DNA from: Stutzerimonas stutzeri
Lineage (GTDB): Bacteria > Pseudomonadota > Gammaproteobacteria > Pseudomonadales > Pseudomonadaceae
Length of the DNA: 64,000 bases
Assembly (NCBI RefSeq): GCF_018138085.1
Contig: NZ_CP073105.1
Location: 372,001 to 436,000 of the forward strand
Direction of reading: 5' to 3'
How positions within the stretch are numbered: position 1 is the first letter of the stretch; each line of letters starts with the position of its first letter. The notes beneath the pieces were generated by a model, which worked only from the letters and a program-made list of their open reading frames with translations, had not been told where the DNA came from and did no database searches. Below are positions 18,401-26,742 of the stretch, piece after piece. Made by a program: the position numbers and the translations under genes.

Positions 18401-19057
18401 TTACCAACTCCCGTATGGGACGCCAAACTTTTCAACATATCGTTTCGATGCAGCAGGTTGAGGATAGTAATGCCCGCCTGACTTCCCGAGGTGCGGGCCT
18501 CGTGGTTCTACCTCGCCTATTCTGCGGGCAACCATCACCGCGTCGTGGCATTGGTCACGGACCCAGGCCTGTACAATCCCCCCCGGTGCCAGGCCCAAGT
18601 AGAGCGTGGCCATGAATCGAGCTGGGTGTTCAGGCGTTTCTGCACAGCGACGATGGGTAGAGTCGTACATGATCTGTCGGGCCTCTTCGGGGATGTTTAT
18701 CCAAGCGCGATAAGTCTGCGGCTCCACCACGGATTGCCAACGAACGAAGATGCGCTTTGGAAGGTCGGCTCCGGTGACCGCGCGAATTGTGCCTCCTAGC
18801 CCTTGTGGCCAGCCCCGAGCACTTTCAGTCTCGAATCCCTGGCCTCCGCTGCCTATTACTCCACCACTCCCATGATTGATAACGCGGCCTTTGATGTCCT
18901 CCACCTCACTGGCTTCGACCCATCCCGTCATATAGGTCGGCCCAACGAATTCCAGACTCCACCACTGGTCCTTCGGGTCGCTCTCGGCTGACAACGGATC
19001 TGCAGACTGACAACCACCTAGAAGCAAGGCACTGAGCAGTGCGATATAGGCCTTCAT
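18401..19057 (-). CDS. DUF2931 lipoprotein, copy 1 (putative Tle1 immunity)
   Basis: A 218-residue DUF2931 lipoprotein. The signal peptide MKAYIALLSALLLGGCQS has a clear lipobox LLGGC with the lipidated Cys at residue 16. The mature part carries WWSLEFVGPTYMTGWVEAS, a Gly-rich HGSGGVIGSGGQG and LPKRIFVRWQS. The ATG at 19057 overlaps the stop of the lipase gene (TAATG), so it should be translationally coupled. Outer-membrane or periplasmic lipoproteins of this family are often found beside DUF2235 lipases, and neutralising a periplasmic phospholipase effector is the likely role. Confidence 0.82.
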   Translation of the reverse strand: MKAYIALLSALLLGGCQSADPLSAESDPKDQWWSLEFVGPTYMTGWVEASEVEDIKGRVINHGSGGVIGSGGQGFETESARGWPQGLGGTIRAVTGADLPKRIFVRWQSVVEPQTYRAWINIPEEARQIMYDSTHRRCAETPEHPARFMATLYLGLAPGGIVQAWVRDQCHDAVMVARRIGEVEPRGPHLGKSGGHYYPQPAASKRYVEKFGVPYGSW

Positions 19058-20610
19058 TAAAATAGAGTCCAATCTGGTACATGAGGGTGTTGTACGCGGA
19101 TCCCGCCAGGACAGGGAGCGTTGATATAAATCAGCTTGAAATCGCTTGGTGTTTGTTTTCCAAGCGGATTGTTCCAATTCGCAGAAATGTGGATGTAGCG
19201 TCTCTTGAGCATCGACTCTTCGCCAGGGGTGGTTGTGTAATCGCCCGATGTAAATCGCTGACACAACGGTTCTAGCTCTGGCGGTATCGCAAAGGCTGGG
19301 TCCTGCCTGTCAATCTCAAAGAACCGAACACCCTTCCGTTTCGCCAGCTCATACATAACGTGCAGGTATATGCGGGACAGGGCTCCGCTCACGCGGCGCT
19401 TAACTTGCAGACCGGCATAAACTCGCTGTTGCCGTGGAGCCAGGCGATCCCTCACCGCCACAGGAAGCAGCTGCGATTTAGGAACAGCGATTTCCAGCAT
19501 AGTCGAGGGCCAGCCTAGGGCGACTAAGCGCTCCTTGGCTCGCTCGGCGTCTCGGTAGATCGACGTGGTTTTTACATCAACGCCAACAGTTACTGTCAGC
19601 GCCTGCATTGGGCTAACTAGCACGCGTTCTTCAGAATCAATCAGGTAGCCACCACCGATGTCGGAGTGGGCACCTGGTAGGGTTATTTCAAGGTGGTCTG
19701 GCTTCACTCGGCTCAGCGGAAAGTTCGCGCGAACCTCGTCGCGAGCTGCCAGTTGGACCACATCGGTAAAGTATTTGCGGGGCAAGTGCAGCTTTACCCC
19801 AGGCGAGATGGAGCTGCTGACATTCCCTAGATTTGCTAGTCCCGCAACGGCTGCGACGGTATCGAAGAGGCCAATAAACCCGATATTGATGTCCTGCGAG
19901 TATTGATTGTTGAAGGTTGGACAGAACGCCTTGGCATTCTCTGAAAAAGCTGCACCCAGCGGGCCTCGTTGGCTACAGACCACCTCGTTCGCGAAATGCC
20001 GCGCAGCAGCGGCGCCTCGACTAAACCCGAAAGCATCGAAGGTCAATGAGCTGATTTCTATAGTTGGAAAATCTCTGGAAATTTCCTTGATGAGGCTGTT
20101 AATCCGCCGAAACGCTAGCTCGACTCGCCCGGCAACTCCGGTAGTGCCCCGGCCCGCCCCACTGCCAGTACGAGTATCTCCTTCACCGGGAGTGGTACCG
20201 ATACCATCTACGTACAACGCACGGGAAAGCAGTTTGTTCCGGCCCTCGCCCTCGGGGGTCGCGGTAGTCCAATAAAGCTCACTGAGCTTCTTGATGTTCG
20301 TTACATCATTCCCATAACTGCTATTCGGGTCAGCCATATACGGCTTGCAGCTGGCATCCAGATCTTCCTTCTGGATCGGATGCTGGGCACCGCATGCCAG
20401 GCCTAGCGCCGTATTGGTGGCGTTGTTGCAGGTGCCGTCGAAGAAGACGCCGATACGCAGGGCCAGCTTGATCTTCTCGGCAGGCTTGGCGGGTTCCCTG
20501 GCGTGGCGCTCGTATTCGGCCCAACGTTCGGCATGCACATCGGTCGGCTCGACCTTTTTGAGTTCTGCTTCCCGTTTGGTTCGGGGGATGTTGGGGACGT
20601 AGCCACTCAT
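19057..20610 (-). CDS. DUF2235 lipase, Tle1-like T6SS effector
   Basis: A 517-residue alpha/beta hydrolase of the DUF2235 (Tle1) family. LALRIGVFFDGTCNN at about 49-63 is the typical first strand. The nucleophile elbow GFSRG is at 195-199 with Ser197, and the acid residue lies in GAHSDIGGGY (Asp316). There is no signal peptide, as expected for a type VI-delivered phospholipase. The ATG at 20610 follows GGTGG. The gene is coupled to two DUF2931 lipoproteins. No VgrG, PAAR or other T6SS gene is in the window, so the delivery route is not shown. GC content is visibly lower than in the flanks. Confidence 0.85.
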   Translation of the reverse strand: MSGYVPNIPRTKREAELKKVEPTDVHAERWAEYERHAREPAKPAEKIKLALRIGVFFDGTCNNATNTALGLACGAQHPIQKEDLDASCKPYMADPNSSYGNDVTNIKKLSELYWTTATPEGEGRNKLLSRALYVDGIGTTPGEGDTRTGSGAGRGTTGVAGRVELAFRRINSLIKEISRDFPTIEISSLTFDAFGFSRGAAAARHFANEVVCSQRGPLGAAFSENAKAFCPTFNNQYSQDINIGFIGLFDTVAAVAGLANLGNVSSSISPGVKLHLPRKYFTDVVQLAARDEVRANFPLSRVKPDHLEITLPGAHSDIGGGYLIDSEERVLVSPMQALTVTVGVDVKTTSIYRDAERAKERLVALGWPSTMLEIAVPKSQLLPVAVRDRLAPRQQRVYAGLQVKRRVSGALSRIYLHVMYELAKRKGVRFFEIDRQDPAFAIPPELEPLCQRFTSGDYTTTPGEESMLKRRYIHISANWNNPLGKQTPSDFKLIYINAPCPGGIRVQHPHVPDWTLF

Positions 20611-20813
20611 CTTTTCCACCTGTCCTTGGTTGAAGTGCTGTTGCGGTCACGCATTTAGCGCCGTTGGTCTGCATCCATGTCCGCGATGGCGTGGTCGGTA
20701 GTAAGACGGATGGTAATGGGCGTTTCAAGCGGACCGGTCACAAAGCGAACGGCCGGCGTCGTGCTTCCGAGTGGAAGGCTGCATTTCGAACTGGCGTGGC
20801 GGCATCGGGCGGC

Positions 20814-21719
20814 CTATGCCTGCTGCGCCATCCAGGCCCGCGCTTCGTCCAGCAGCCAGTCGCGGAAGGCGTTGAGGGCGGCCGATTCCACCCGCCGTTC
20901 GGGAATCATTAGGTGGTAAGCCTGATCCTCGCGCCGGTACGCGTGCGGATGCGCGATCACCAGGCGCCCCTCGGCCAATTCGCGCTGGATCAGAAACGCT
21001 GGAATCAGCGCCACGCCCATCCGGTGTTCGGCGGCCTGGGCCAGCATCGAGAACAGTTCCAGGCGCGGGCCGGTCATGTCCCGCGCGACCTTCATCCCCA
21101 GCGAATCGAACCACTGTCGCCAGGCATAGGGACGGGTGGTCTGCTGCAGTAACGGCATTTCGGCCAGGTCTTGTGGCGTCAGCGCAGCCGCGCCGCCCAG
21201 CAGCGCCGGGCTGCAGACCGGCACCGAACGTTCCGGCATCAGCGGATGGGCGACGGTACCGGACCATTCGCCGTCGCCGAAGTAGATTGCCGCGTCGAAA
21301 TCCGTATCGGCGAAGAGGAAGGGACGGGTACGGTTGGTCAGGTTGACGGTGATTTCCGGATGCAGCGTCTGGAACTGTTGTAACCGTGGCAGCAGCCACT
21401 GGGTGCCGAAGGTCGGCACCAGCGCCAATTCGATGGTCATCGCGCCCTGCTGACCCATCACCGACAGCGTGTCGCGCTCCACCGCATCGAGCTGCGTGGC
21501 GACCCGCCGTGCATAGGACTGGCCGGCCTCGGTCAGCTTCACTCCACGGCGTGAGCGGCGAAACAGCTCCAGTCCAAGGAATTCCTCCAACCCGCCGATC
21601 TGCCGGCAGATGGCGCTCTGGGTCAGCGCCAGTTCCTCGGCGGCGCGGGTGAAGCTCTGGTGGCGTGCCGCCGCTTCGAAGGCGACCAACGCGGCGGTAC
21701 TGGGGATCTTTCGACGCAT
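20814..21719 (-). CDS. gcdR: LysR-type regulator of glutarate genes (GcdR-like)
   Basis: A 301-residue LysR regulator. The N-terminal winged helix (residues 5-65) has SFTRAAEELALTQSAICRQIGGLEEFLG, and an inducer-binding domain follows from about residue 92. It is divergent from gcdH, the arrangement of gcdR/gcdH in pseudomonads, where the regulator responds to glutarate. The symbol is based on that neighbourhood and the close relation to the GcvA-like subfamily. A nested palindrome lies in the shared upstream region at 21735-21762. Confidence 0.8.
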   Translation of the reverse strand: MRRKIPSTAALVAFEAAARHQSFTRAAEELALTQSAICRQIGGLEEFLGLELFRRSRRGVKLTEAGQSYARRVATQLDAVERDTLSVMGQQGAMTIELALVPTFGTQWLLPRLQQFQTLHPEITVNLTNRTRPFLFADTDFDAAIYFGDGEWSGTVAHPLMPERSVPVCSPALLGGAAALTPQDLAEMPLLQQTTRPYAWRQWFDSLGMKVARDMTGPRLELFSMLAQAAEHRMGVALIPAFLIQRELAEGRLVIAHPHAYRREDQAYHLMIPERRVESAALNAFRDWLLDEARAWMAQQA

Positions 21720-21734
21720 TATGCGAGCGCCTCA

Positions 21735-21762
21735 CTAATAATCTGATTTTCAGGCCGATTAG
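21735..21762. promoter_or_regulatory. Nested palindrome, GcdR operator candidate
   Basis: Outer arms CTAAT/ATTAG (21735-21739 and 21758-21762) flank an inner CTGA-TTT-TCAG (21743-21753). The site lies between the divergent gcdR and gcdH starts, 16 bp from gcdR. LysR regulators commonly bind interrupted palindromes of this kind. Confidence 0.4.
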
Positions 21763-21902
21763 CATACGCTGGAGTGAGTAAAGCGCACAGATCGATGCGA
21801 ATTACTCGTTTGCTGCCTGCCGCTGGAGCTTCTAGGATCAATCCATCCGAATGCTGTGCCGGGCTCATGCCCGGTTCACCGTCTACGACAAGAGGACCTC
21901 TC

Positions 21903-23084
21903 ATGGCCGGCAAAGCAAGCTTCAACTGGATCGACCCGCTGCTGCTCGATCAGCAACTCACCGATGAAGAGCGCATGGTGCGTGACAGTGCCCAGCAGTT
22001 CGCCGCCGACAAGCTGGCGCCACGGGTGCTCGAAGCCTTCCGCCACGAGCGCACCGACGCGGCGATCTTCCGCGAGATGGGCGATACCGGCCTGCTTGGC
22101 GCGACCATTCCGGAAGCCTACGGCGGTAGCGGGCTGAACTACGTCTGCTACGGTCTTATCGCTCGCGAAGTCGAGCGCATCGACTCCGGTTACCGCTCGA
22201 TGATGAGCGTGCAGTCGTCGCTGGTGATGGTGCCGATCAACGAGTTCGGCAACGAAGCAACCAAGCAGAAGTACCTGCCCAAGCTGGCCAGCGGCGAATA
22301 CATCGGCTGCTTCGGCCTGACCGAGCCGAACCACGGCTCCGACCCGGGCTCCATGGTCACCCGGGCGAAGAAGGTCGACGGCGGCTATCGCCTGTCCGGC
22401 GCCAAGATGTGGATCACCAACAGCCCGATCGCTGACGTCTTCGTGGTCTGGGCCAAGGACGACGAAGGCGCCATCCGCGGCTTCGTGCTGGAGAAGGGCT
22501 GGGAAGGCCTCAGCGCCCCGGCGATTCATGGCAAGGTCGGCCTGCGCGCCTCGATCACTGGCGAGATCGTCATGGACAACGTGTTCTGCCCGGAGGAGAA
22601 CGCCTTCCCCGATGTGCGTGGCCTGCGTGGTCCCTTCACCTGCCTGGATTCGGCTCGTTACGGCATCAGCTGGGGTGCGCTGGGCGCCGCCGAGTTCTGC
22701 TGGCACACCGCGCGCCAGTACACCCTGGATCGCCAGCAGTTCGGCCGTCCGCTGGCCGCCAATCAGCTGATCCAGAAGAAGCTCGCCGACATGCAGACCG
22801 AGATCACCCTGGCGCTGCAAGGCTGCCTGCGCCTCGGCCGGATGAAAGACGAAGGCACCGCGGCGGTGGAGATCACCTCGATCATGAAGCGCAACAGCTG
22901 CGGCAAGGCGCTGGATGTGGCCCGCCTAGCCCGCGACATGCTGGGTGGCAACGGCATCAGTGACGAGTTCGGCGTGGCCCGCCATCTGGTCAACCTCGAG
23001 GTGGTCAACACCTACGAAGGCACTCATGACGTGCACGCGCTGATTCTCGGCCGGGCACAGACCGGGATCCAGGCGTTCTTTTAA
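21903..23084 (+). CDS. gcdH: Glutaryl-CoA dehydrogenase
   Basis: GcdH oxidatively decarboxylates glutaryl-CoA to crotonyl-CoA in lysine and glutarate catabolism. The 393-residue acyl-CoA dehydrogenase starts [19 protein letters not shown]. It shows the FAD/substrate segment [18 protein letters not shown] mid-protein, and the C-terminal [19 protein letters not shown] with the catalytic Glu in YEGTH. The ATG at 21903 gives the family length. The CoA-transferase that follows would make the substrate. Confidence 0.96.
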   Translation: MAGKASFNWIDPLLLDQQLTDEERMVRDSAQQFAADKLAPRVLEAFRHERTDAAIFREMGDTGLLGATIPEAYGGSGLNYVCYGLIAREVERIDSGYRSMMSVQSSLVMVPINEFGNEATKQKYLPKLASGEYIGCFGLTEPNHGSDPGSMVTRAKKVDGGYRLSGAKMWITNSPIADVFVVWAKDDEGAIRGFVLEKGWEGLSAPAIHGKVGLRASITGEIVMDNVFCPEENAFPDVRGLRGPFTCLDSARYGISWGALGAAEFCWHTARQYTLDRQQFGRPLAANQLIQKKLADMQTEITLALQGCLRLGRMKDEGTAAVEITSIMKRNSCGKALDVARLARDMLGGNGISDEFGVARHLVNLEVVNTYEGTHDVHALILGRAQTGIQAFF

Positions 23085-23102
23085 AGCAAAAAAGCCGATG
23101 AC

Positions 23103-23184
23103 GGCGGCTGGAGGCGGGAAGGCTGGAGGCTGGACGAAAAGCGCACGCAGATGCTTCCTCGTCGAGCCTCAAGCCTCAAGCCCC
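23103..23184 (+). repeat. Bipartite heptamer repeat, gcdH-CoA-transferase gap
   Basis: A degenerate GC-rich half (GGCGGCTGGAGGCGGGAAGG and following, 23103-23133) is followed by AAAAGCGC at 23137-23144, a spacer, and two GCCTCAA units at 23166-23179. The layout (GC-rich heptamers, AAAAGCGC, GCCTNAA array) matches the element near 3.6 kb. It fills most of the gap between gcdH and the next gene. Confidence 0.6.
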
Positions 23185-23216
23185 TATCGCCTGATCCCAA
23201 ACGTGAGGTATTTCCT

Positions 23217-24440
23217 GTGCCTGGTGCGTTATCCCATATCCGTGTCCTCGACCTGTCGCGCGTGCTCGCCGGCCCCTGGGCTGGGCAGATCCTCGGTGAC
23301 CTCGGCGCTGAGGTAATCAAGATCGAGCGCCCGCGTACCGGCGACGACACTCGTCACTGGGGCCCGCCGTACCTGAAAGACCAGCAGGGTGACAACACCT
23401 CGGAGGCGGCTTATTACCTGTCGGCCAACCGTAACAAGCAGTCGCTGACGCTGGATTTCACCCAGCCCGAAGGGCAACGAATCATTCGCGATCTGGTGGC
23501 CGAATGCGACGTGCTGCTGGAGAACTTCAAGGTCGGCGGGCTGGCGGCCTACGGGCTGGACTACGAGAGCCTGAAAGCGATCAACCCGAAGCTGATCTAT
23601 TGCTCCATCACAGGCTTCGGCAGCGACGGCCCCTATGCGAATCGCGCCGGTTACGACTTCATGATCCAAGGCCTGGGCGGCCTGATGAGCCTGACCGGGC
23701 GCGCCGAGGACGAGGAGGGCGCCGGCCCGGTCAAGGTCGGCGTGGCGCTCACCGACATCCTCACCGGCCTCTACGCCACGGTTGGCGTACTGGCGGCGCT
23801 CAACAGTCGCGAGCAAAGCGGCGTCGGCCAGCATGTCGAACTGGCGCTGCTGGACGTGCAGGTCGCCTGCCTGGCCAATCAGGCCATGAACTACCTGACC
23901 ACCGGCGTGGCGCCGAAGCGCATGGGCAATGCCCACCCGAACATCGTGCCGTATCAGGATTTCCCCACCGCTGACGGCGACATCATCCTCACCATCGGCA
24001 ACGACGGGCAGTTCCGCAAGTTCGCCGAAGCCGCCGGCCATCCAGAGTGGGCGAGCGATGATCGTTTTGCCAGCAACAAGGCGCGCGTCGCCCATCGCAA
24101 GGAGCTGATTCCGCTGATCCGCCAGGTCACGGTGTTTCGCACCACGGCCGAATGGGTCGCGTTGCTGGAGCAGGCCGGCGTGCCGTGCGGGCCGATCAAC
24201 GACCTGGCCCAGGTGTTTGCCGATCCGCAGGTGCAGGCACGTGGATTGCGCCTGGACCTGCCGCATCCGCTGGCCGGCAGTGTGCCGCAGGTTGCCAGTC
24301 CGATTCGCCTTTCCGAAACGCCAGTGGAGTATCGCAAGGCGCCGCCGATGCTGGGCGAGCACAGCGAGGCCATCCTGCAAGAACTGCTCGGCCTGGGCTT
24401 CGACAAGATCCTTTCCTTGCGGCAGGCTGGGGTGATCTGA
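23217..24440 (+). CDS. Class III CoA-transferase, probable glutarate CoA-transferase
   Basis: A 407-residue CaiB/BaiF-type CoA-transferase. The N-terminus IRVLDLSRVLAGPWAGQILGDLGAEVIKIE and the LENFKVGGLAAYGLDYESLK region are family signatures. The catalytic Asp is expected in the GYDFMIQGLGGLMSLTG segment. Placed after gcdH, it most likely moves CoA from succinyl-CoA to glutarate. The GTG at 23217 is chosen because GAGG lies 8 nt upstream; the longer frame would run back through a repeat element. Confidence 0.85.
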   Translation: MPGALSHIRVLDLSRVLAGPWAGQILGDLGAEVIKIERPRTGDDTRHWGPPYLKDQQGDNTSEAAYYLSANRNKQSLTLDFTQPEGQRIIRDLVAECDVLLENFKVGGLAAYGLDYESLKAINPKLIYCSITGFGSDGPYANRAGYDFMIQGLGGLMSLTGRAEDEEGAGPVKVGVALTDILTGLYATVGVLAALNSREQSGVGQHVELALLDVQVACLANQAMNYLTTGVAPKRMGNAHPNIVPYQDFPTADGDIILTIGNDGQFRKFAEAAGHPEWASDDRFASNKARVAHRKELIPLIRQVTVFRTTAEWVALLEQAGVPCGPINDLAQVFADPQVQARGLRLDLPHPLAGSVPQVASPIRLSETPVEYRKAPPMLGEHSEAILQELLGLGFDKILSLRQAGVI

Positions 24441-24553
24441 CCGCCTGCTGCTTCAAAGCATGAAGCGAGGGCCGTCATGCCAAGCGCTGAACTCTCGCAC
24501 CGCTCGGCTATCCTTATTCCTGTACCCTGGTTTTTTGGATGGACGAGCGAATC

Positions 24554-25162
24554 ATGCAGACGCAGCGTTTACGTACTACCTGGCAGCTCACGGCTGTCCT
24601 GTTCATGTCCTGGCTGCTGGCCGGTTGCGGCATCAACAACATCCCGCAGTATGACGAGCAGGTGAAGTCGGCCTGGTCACAAGTGGAAAACCAGTACCAG
24701 CGCCGCGCCGACCTGATCCCCAACCTGGTCGAGACGGTCAAGGGCTACGCCCGTCAGGAGCAGGACACCCTCACCGCCGTGACCGAGGCGCGGGCGAAGG
24801 CGACCTCGATCCAGATCAGCGCCGATGACCTCGACGATCCGCAGAAAATGCAGCAATTCCAGCAGGCGCAGAGCCAGTTGACCGGCGCCCTGAGCCGATT
24901 GATGGCAGTGTCCGAGCGCTACCCGGATCTGAAGTCCAACCAGAACTTCCTCGCCCTGCAATCGCAGCTCGAGGGCACGGAAAACCGTATCGCCGTGGCC
25001 CGCCGTGACTTCATTGCGGCTGTCCAGCGTTACAACACCGAGATTCGCACCTTTCCCGGTCGCATCTGGCACACCCTGATGTACAGCGACATGCCGATCC
25101 GCGAGAACTTCGAGGCGACGGCCGAGAACGCCGACCAGGCGCCGAAAGTGCAGTTTCAATGA
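24554..25162 (+). CDS. LemA family lipoprotein
   Basis: A 202-residue LemA-family protein. The N-terminal hydrophobic segment ends in LLAGCG, a lipobox that is unusual in a family more often anchored by an N-terminal helix. The core has YDEQVKSAWSQVENQYQRRADLIPNLVETVKGYA and the helical NFLALQSQLEGTENRIAVARRDF. LemA proteins form envelope helical bundles whose biochemical role is uncertain. It overlaps the next gene by 4 bp (ATGA). An alternative ATG lies 15 bp upstream. Confidence 0.9.
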   Translation: MQTQRLRTTWQLTAVLFMSWLLAGCGINNIPQYDEQVKSAWSQVENQYQRRADLIPNLVETVKGYARQEQDTLTAVTEARAKATSIQISADDLDDPQKMQQFQQAQSQLTGALSRLMAVSERYPDLKSNQNFLALQSQLEGTENRIAVARRDFIAAVQRYNTEIRTFPGRIWHTLMYSDMPIRENFEATAENADQAPKVQFQ

Positions 25163-25917
25163 CGCGCAGCTTGCCGCTGATCCTCACGCTGCTGCTCTGG
25201 GCGAGCGGGCTCGCCGCCCAGGAACTCGACCTGCCGGCCCTAAGCGGGCGTGTGGTCGACCGCGCCGAGCTGCTTGATACTCAGGCCGAAGCGCGCCTGA
25301 CCGGCATGCTCGACGCGCATGAAAAGGCCAGCGGCGAGCAGGTCGTGGTGGTCACCGTGCCGGATTTGCAAGGCCGCAGCATCGAGGAGTTCGGGGTCGA
25401 ACTGGGGCGTGCCTGGGGCATTGGCGAGAAGGGCAAGGACACCGGCGCGCTGCTGATTGTCGCTCGCGATGACCGGCGGGTGCGGATCGAGGTCGGTTAC
25501 GGGCTCGAAGGCCGCCTGACCGACGCGCAATCCTCGGTGATCATCAACCGCGTCATCACGCCTGCGTTCCGCGAGGGCGACTTCACTCGCGGCATTACCG
25601 ATGGCGCCGCCGCGATTATTCAGGTGTTGGGTGGTGATCCGCTGCGCACCGATCTACGCCCGGCCATGCCGATGCATGCGCAGGAACCCGGCGGGTTCGG
25701 CATCCTCGGCTTCTTTCTGATGCTGGTGGCCATCTTCGTCATCGGCGGTGGCCGTGGCGGACGCGGCGGCGGTCGCGGCGCCGGCCGAGCCGTGCTACTC
25801 GGCGCGCTGCTGGGCGGCATGGGCGGCCGTGGCGGCGGAGGTGGTTTCGGCGGTGGTGGTGGCTTCGGCGGCGGTGGCGGCGGCTTTGGTGGTGGCGGCG
25901 CGTCCGGTGGCTGGTGA
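25159..25917 (+). CDS. TPM-domain protein with Gly-rich tail
   Basis: A 252-residue TPM (YgcG-type) protein. A signal peptide ends near AAQELDLPAL. The TPM domain spans about residues 28-150, with GRVVDRAELLDTQ and VRIEVGYGLEGRLTDAQ. One membrane helix follows near 178-195, then a tail dominated by Gly, Arg and Phe repeats (GGGFGGGGG). LemA-TPM gene pairs are common, and the domain is thought to sit on the periplasmic side of the inner membrane. No enzymatic function is established. Confidence 0.88.
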   Translation: MTRSLPLILTLLLWASGLAAQELDLPALSGRVVDRAELLDTQAEARLTGMLDAHEKASGEQVVVVTVPDLQGRSIEEFGVELGRAWGIGEKGKDTGALLIVARDDRRVRIEVGYGLEGRLTDAQSSVIINRVITPAFREGDFTRGITDGAAAIIQVLGGDPLRTDLRPAMPMHAQEPGGFGILGFFLMLVAIFVIGGGRGGRGGGRGAGRAVLLGALLGGMGGRGGGGGFGGGGGFGGGGGGFGGGGASGGW

Positions 25918-26005
25918 TCCGGCTGGCCTGGAGCCGGTATTCAGAGCACGCCCGTGGCGTATCTGCCGCGACGCCTTTTCAACCTTTTTTCCGAGATGAC
26001 CCGTC

Positions 26006-26626
26006 ATGACGCTTTTGACCGAACCCGAACTGCAGCAGGTCGCCGAGGCGATCGAACGCGTCGAACGTGACACCGACGCTGAACTGGTCACCGTCCTGGC
26101 CGCGCAGGCGGACGACTACCGCTACATTCCGCTGCTCTGGGCCAGCCTGCTGGCGTTGCTGCTGCCCGGTGCGCTGCTGTTCTTTACCGGGTGGCTGGCG
26201 GCCTGGCAATTGTTGCTGGTGCAGTGGCTGACCTTCATCGTACTGGCCGCGATTTTCCGCATCCCCAGCCTGACCAGCCGGCTGATTCCTCGGTCGGTGC
26301 GGCACTGGCGGGCCTGCAACCTGGCGCGACGCCAGTTCATCGAGCTGAACCTGCACCACACCGAAGGCGGCACCGGCATGCTGATTTTCGTCTCCGAAGC
26401 CGAGCGCTATGTGGAGATCCTGGTGGACCGGGGCATTTCCAGCCGTATTGATAACAGCGCCTGGGAGTCCATCGTCGCAACCTTTACCGAGAACGTGCGC
26501 AACGGCCGGGTGCTGGAAGGTTTTCTCAGCTGTATCGACGCCTGCGGTTCACTGCTCAAACAGAAGGTGCCGGCAACCCATGAGCGCAACGAATTGCCGA
26601 ACCGCCTGGTAGTGCTGGAATCGTAG
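26006..26626 (+). CDS. TPM-domain membrane protein
   Basis: A 206-residue second TPM-family protein. It lacks a cleavable signal: an N-terminal segment is followed by two membrane helices (about residues 45-90), and a TPM-like C-terminal half carries GTGMLIFVSEAERYVEILVDRGIS. It is the third gene of lemA-TPM-TPM. The stop codon abuts eight CTTCAGG repeats. The function is unknown beyond family context. Confidence 0.82.
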   Translation: MTLLTEPELQQVAEAIERVERDTDAELVTVLAAQADDYRYIPLLWASLLALLLPGALLFFTGWLAAWQLLLVQWLTFIVLAAIFRIPSLTSRLIPRSVRHWRACNLARRQFIELNLHHTEGGTGMLIFVSEAERYVEILVDRGISSRIDNSAWESIVATFTENVRNGRVLEGFLSCIDACGSLLKQKVPATHERNELPNRLVVLES

Positions 26627-26727
26627 CTTCAGGCTTCAGGCTTCAGGCTTCAGGCTTCAGGCTTCAGGCTTCAGGCTTCAGGTTTTGCACTGCCGCCCGC
26701 CGCCCGCCGCCCGCCGCCTGCTGCCCT
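26627..26727 (+). repeat. Bipartite heptamer repeat after the TPM gene
   Basis: Eight perfect CTTCAGG units run 26627-26682, starting at the base after the TAG stop. After a 10-bp spacer come three CCGCCCG units and variants CCGCCTG and CTGCCCT (26693-26727). Read on the other strand these are CGGCGGG/CGGCAGG-like units, facing the first array. The gap separates two convergent genes. This copy lacks the AAAGCGC core. Confidence 0.9.
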
Positions 26728-26742
26728 AGCGCTGCGCGCTAG
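26726..26742. terminator. Small palindrome over the FtsH-like stop codon
   Basis: CTAGCGC-TGC-GCGCTAG is a perfect 7-bp stem with a 3-nt loop. The TAG stop of the minus-strand FtsH-like gene (26739-26741) lies within it. A terminator role is possible but there is no T-run. Confidence 0.3.
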
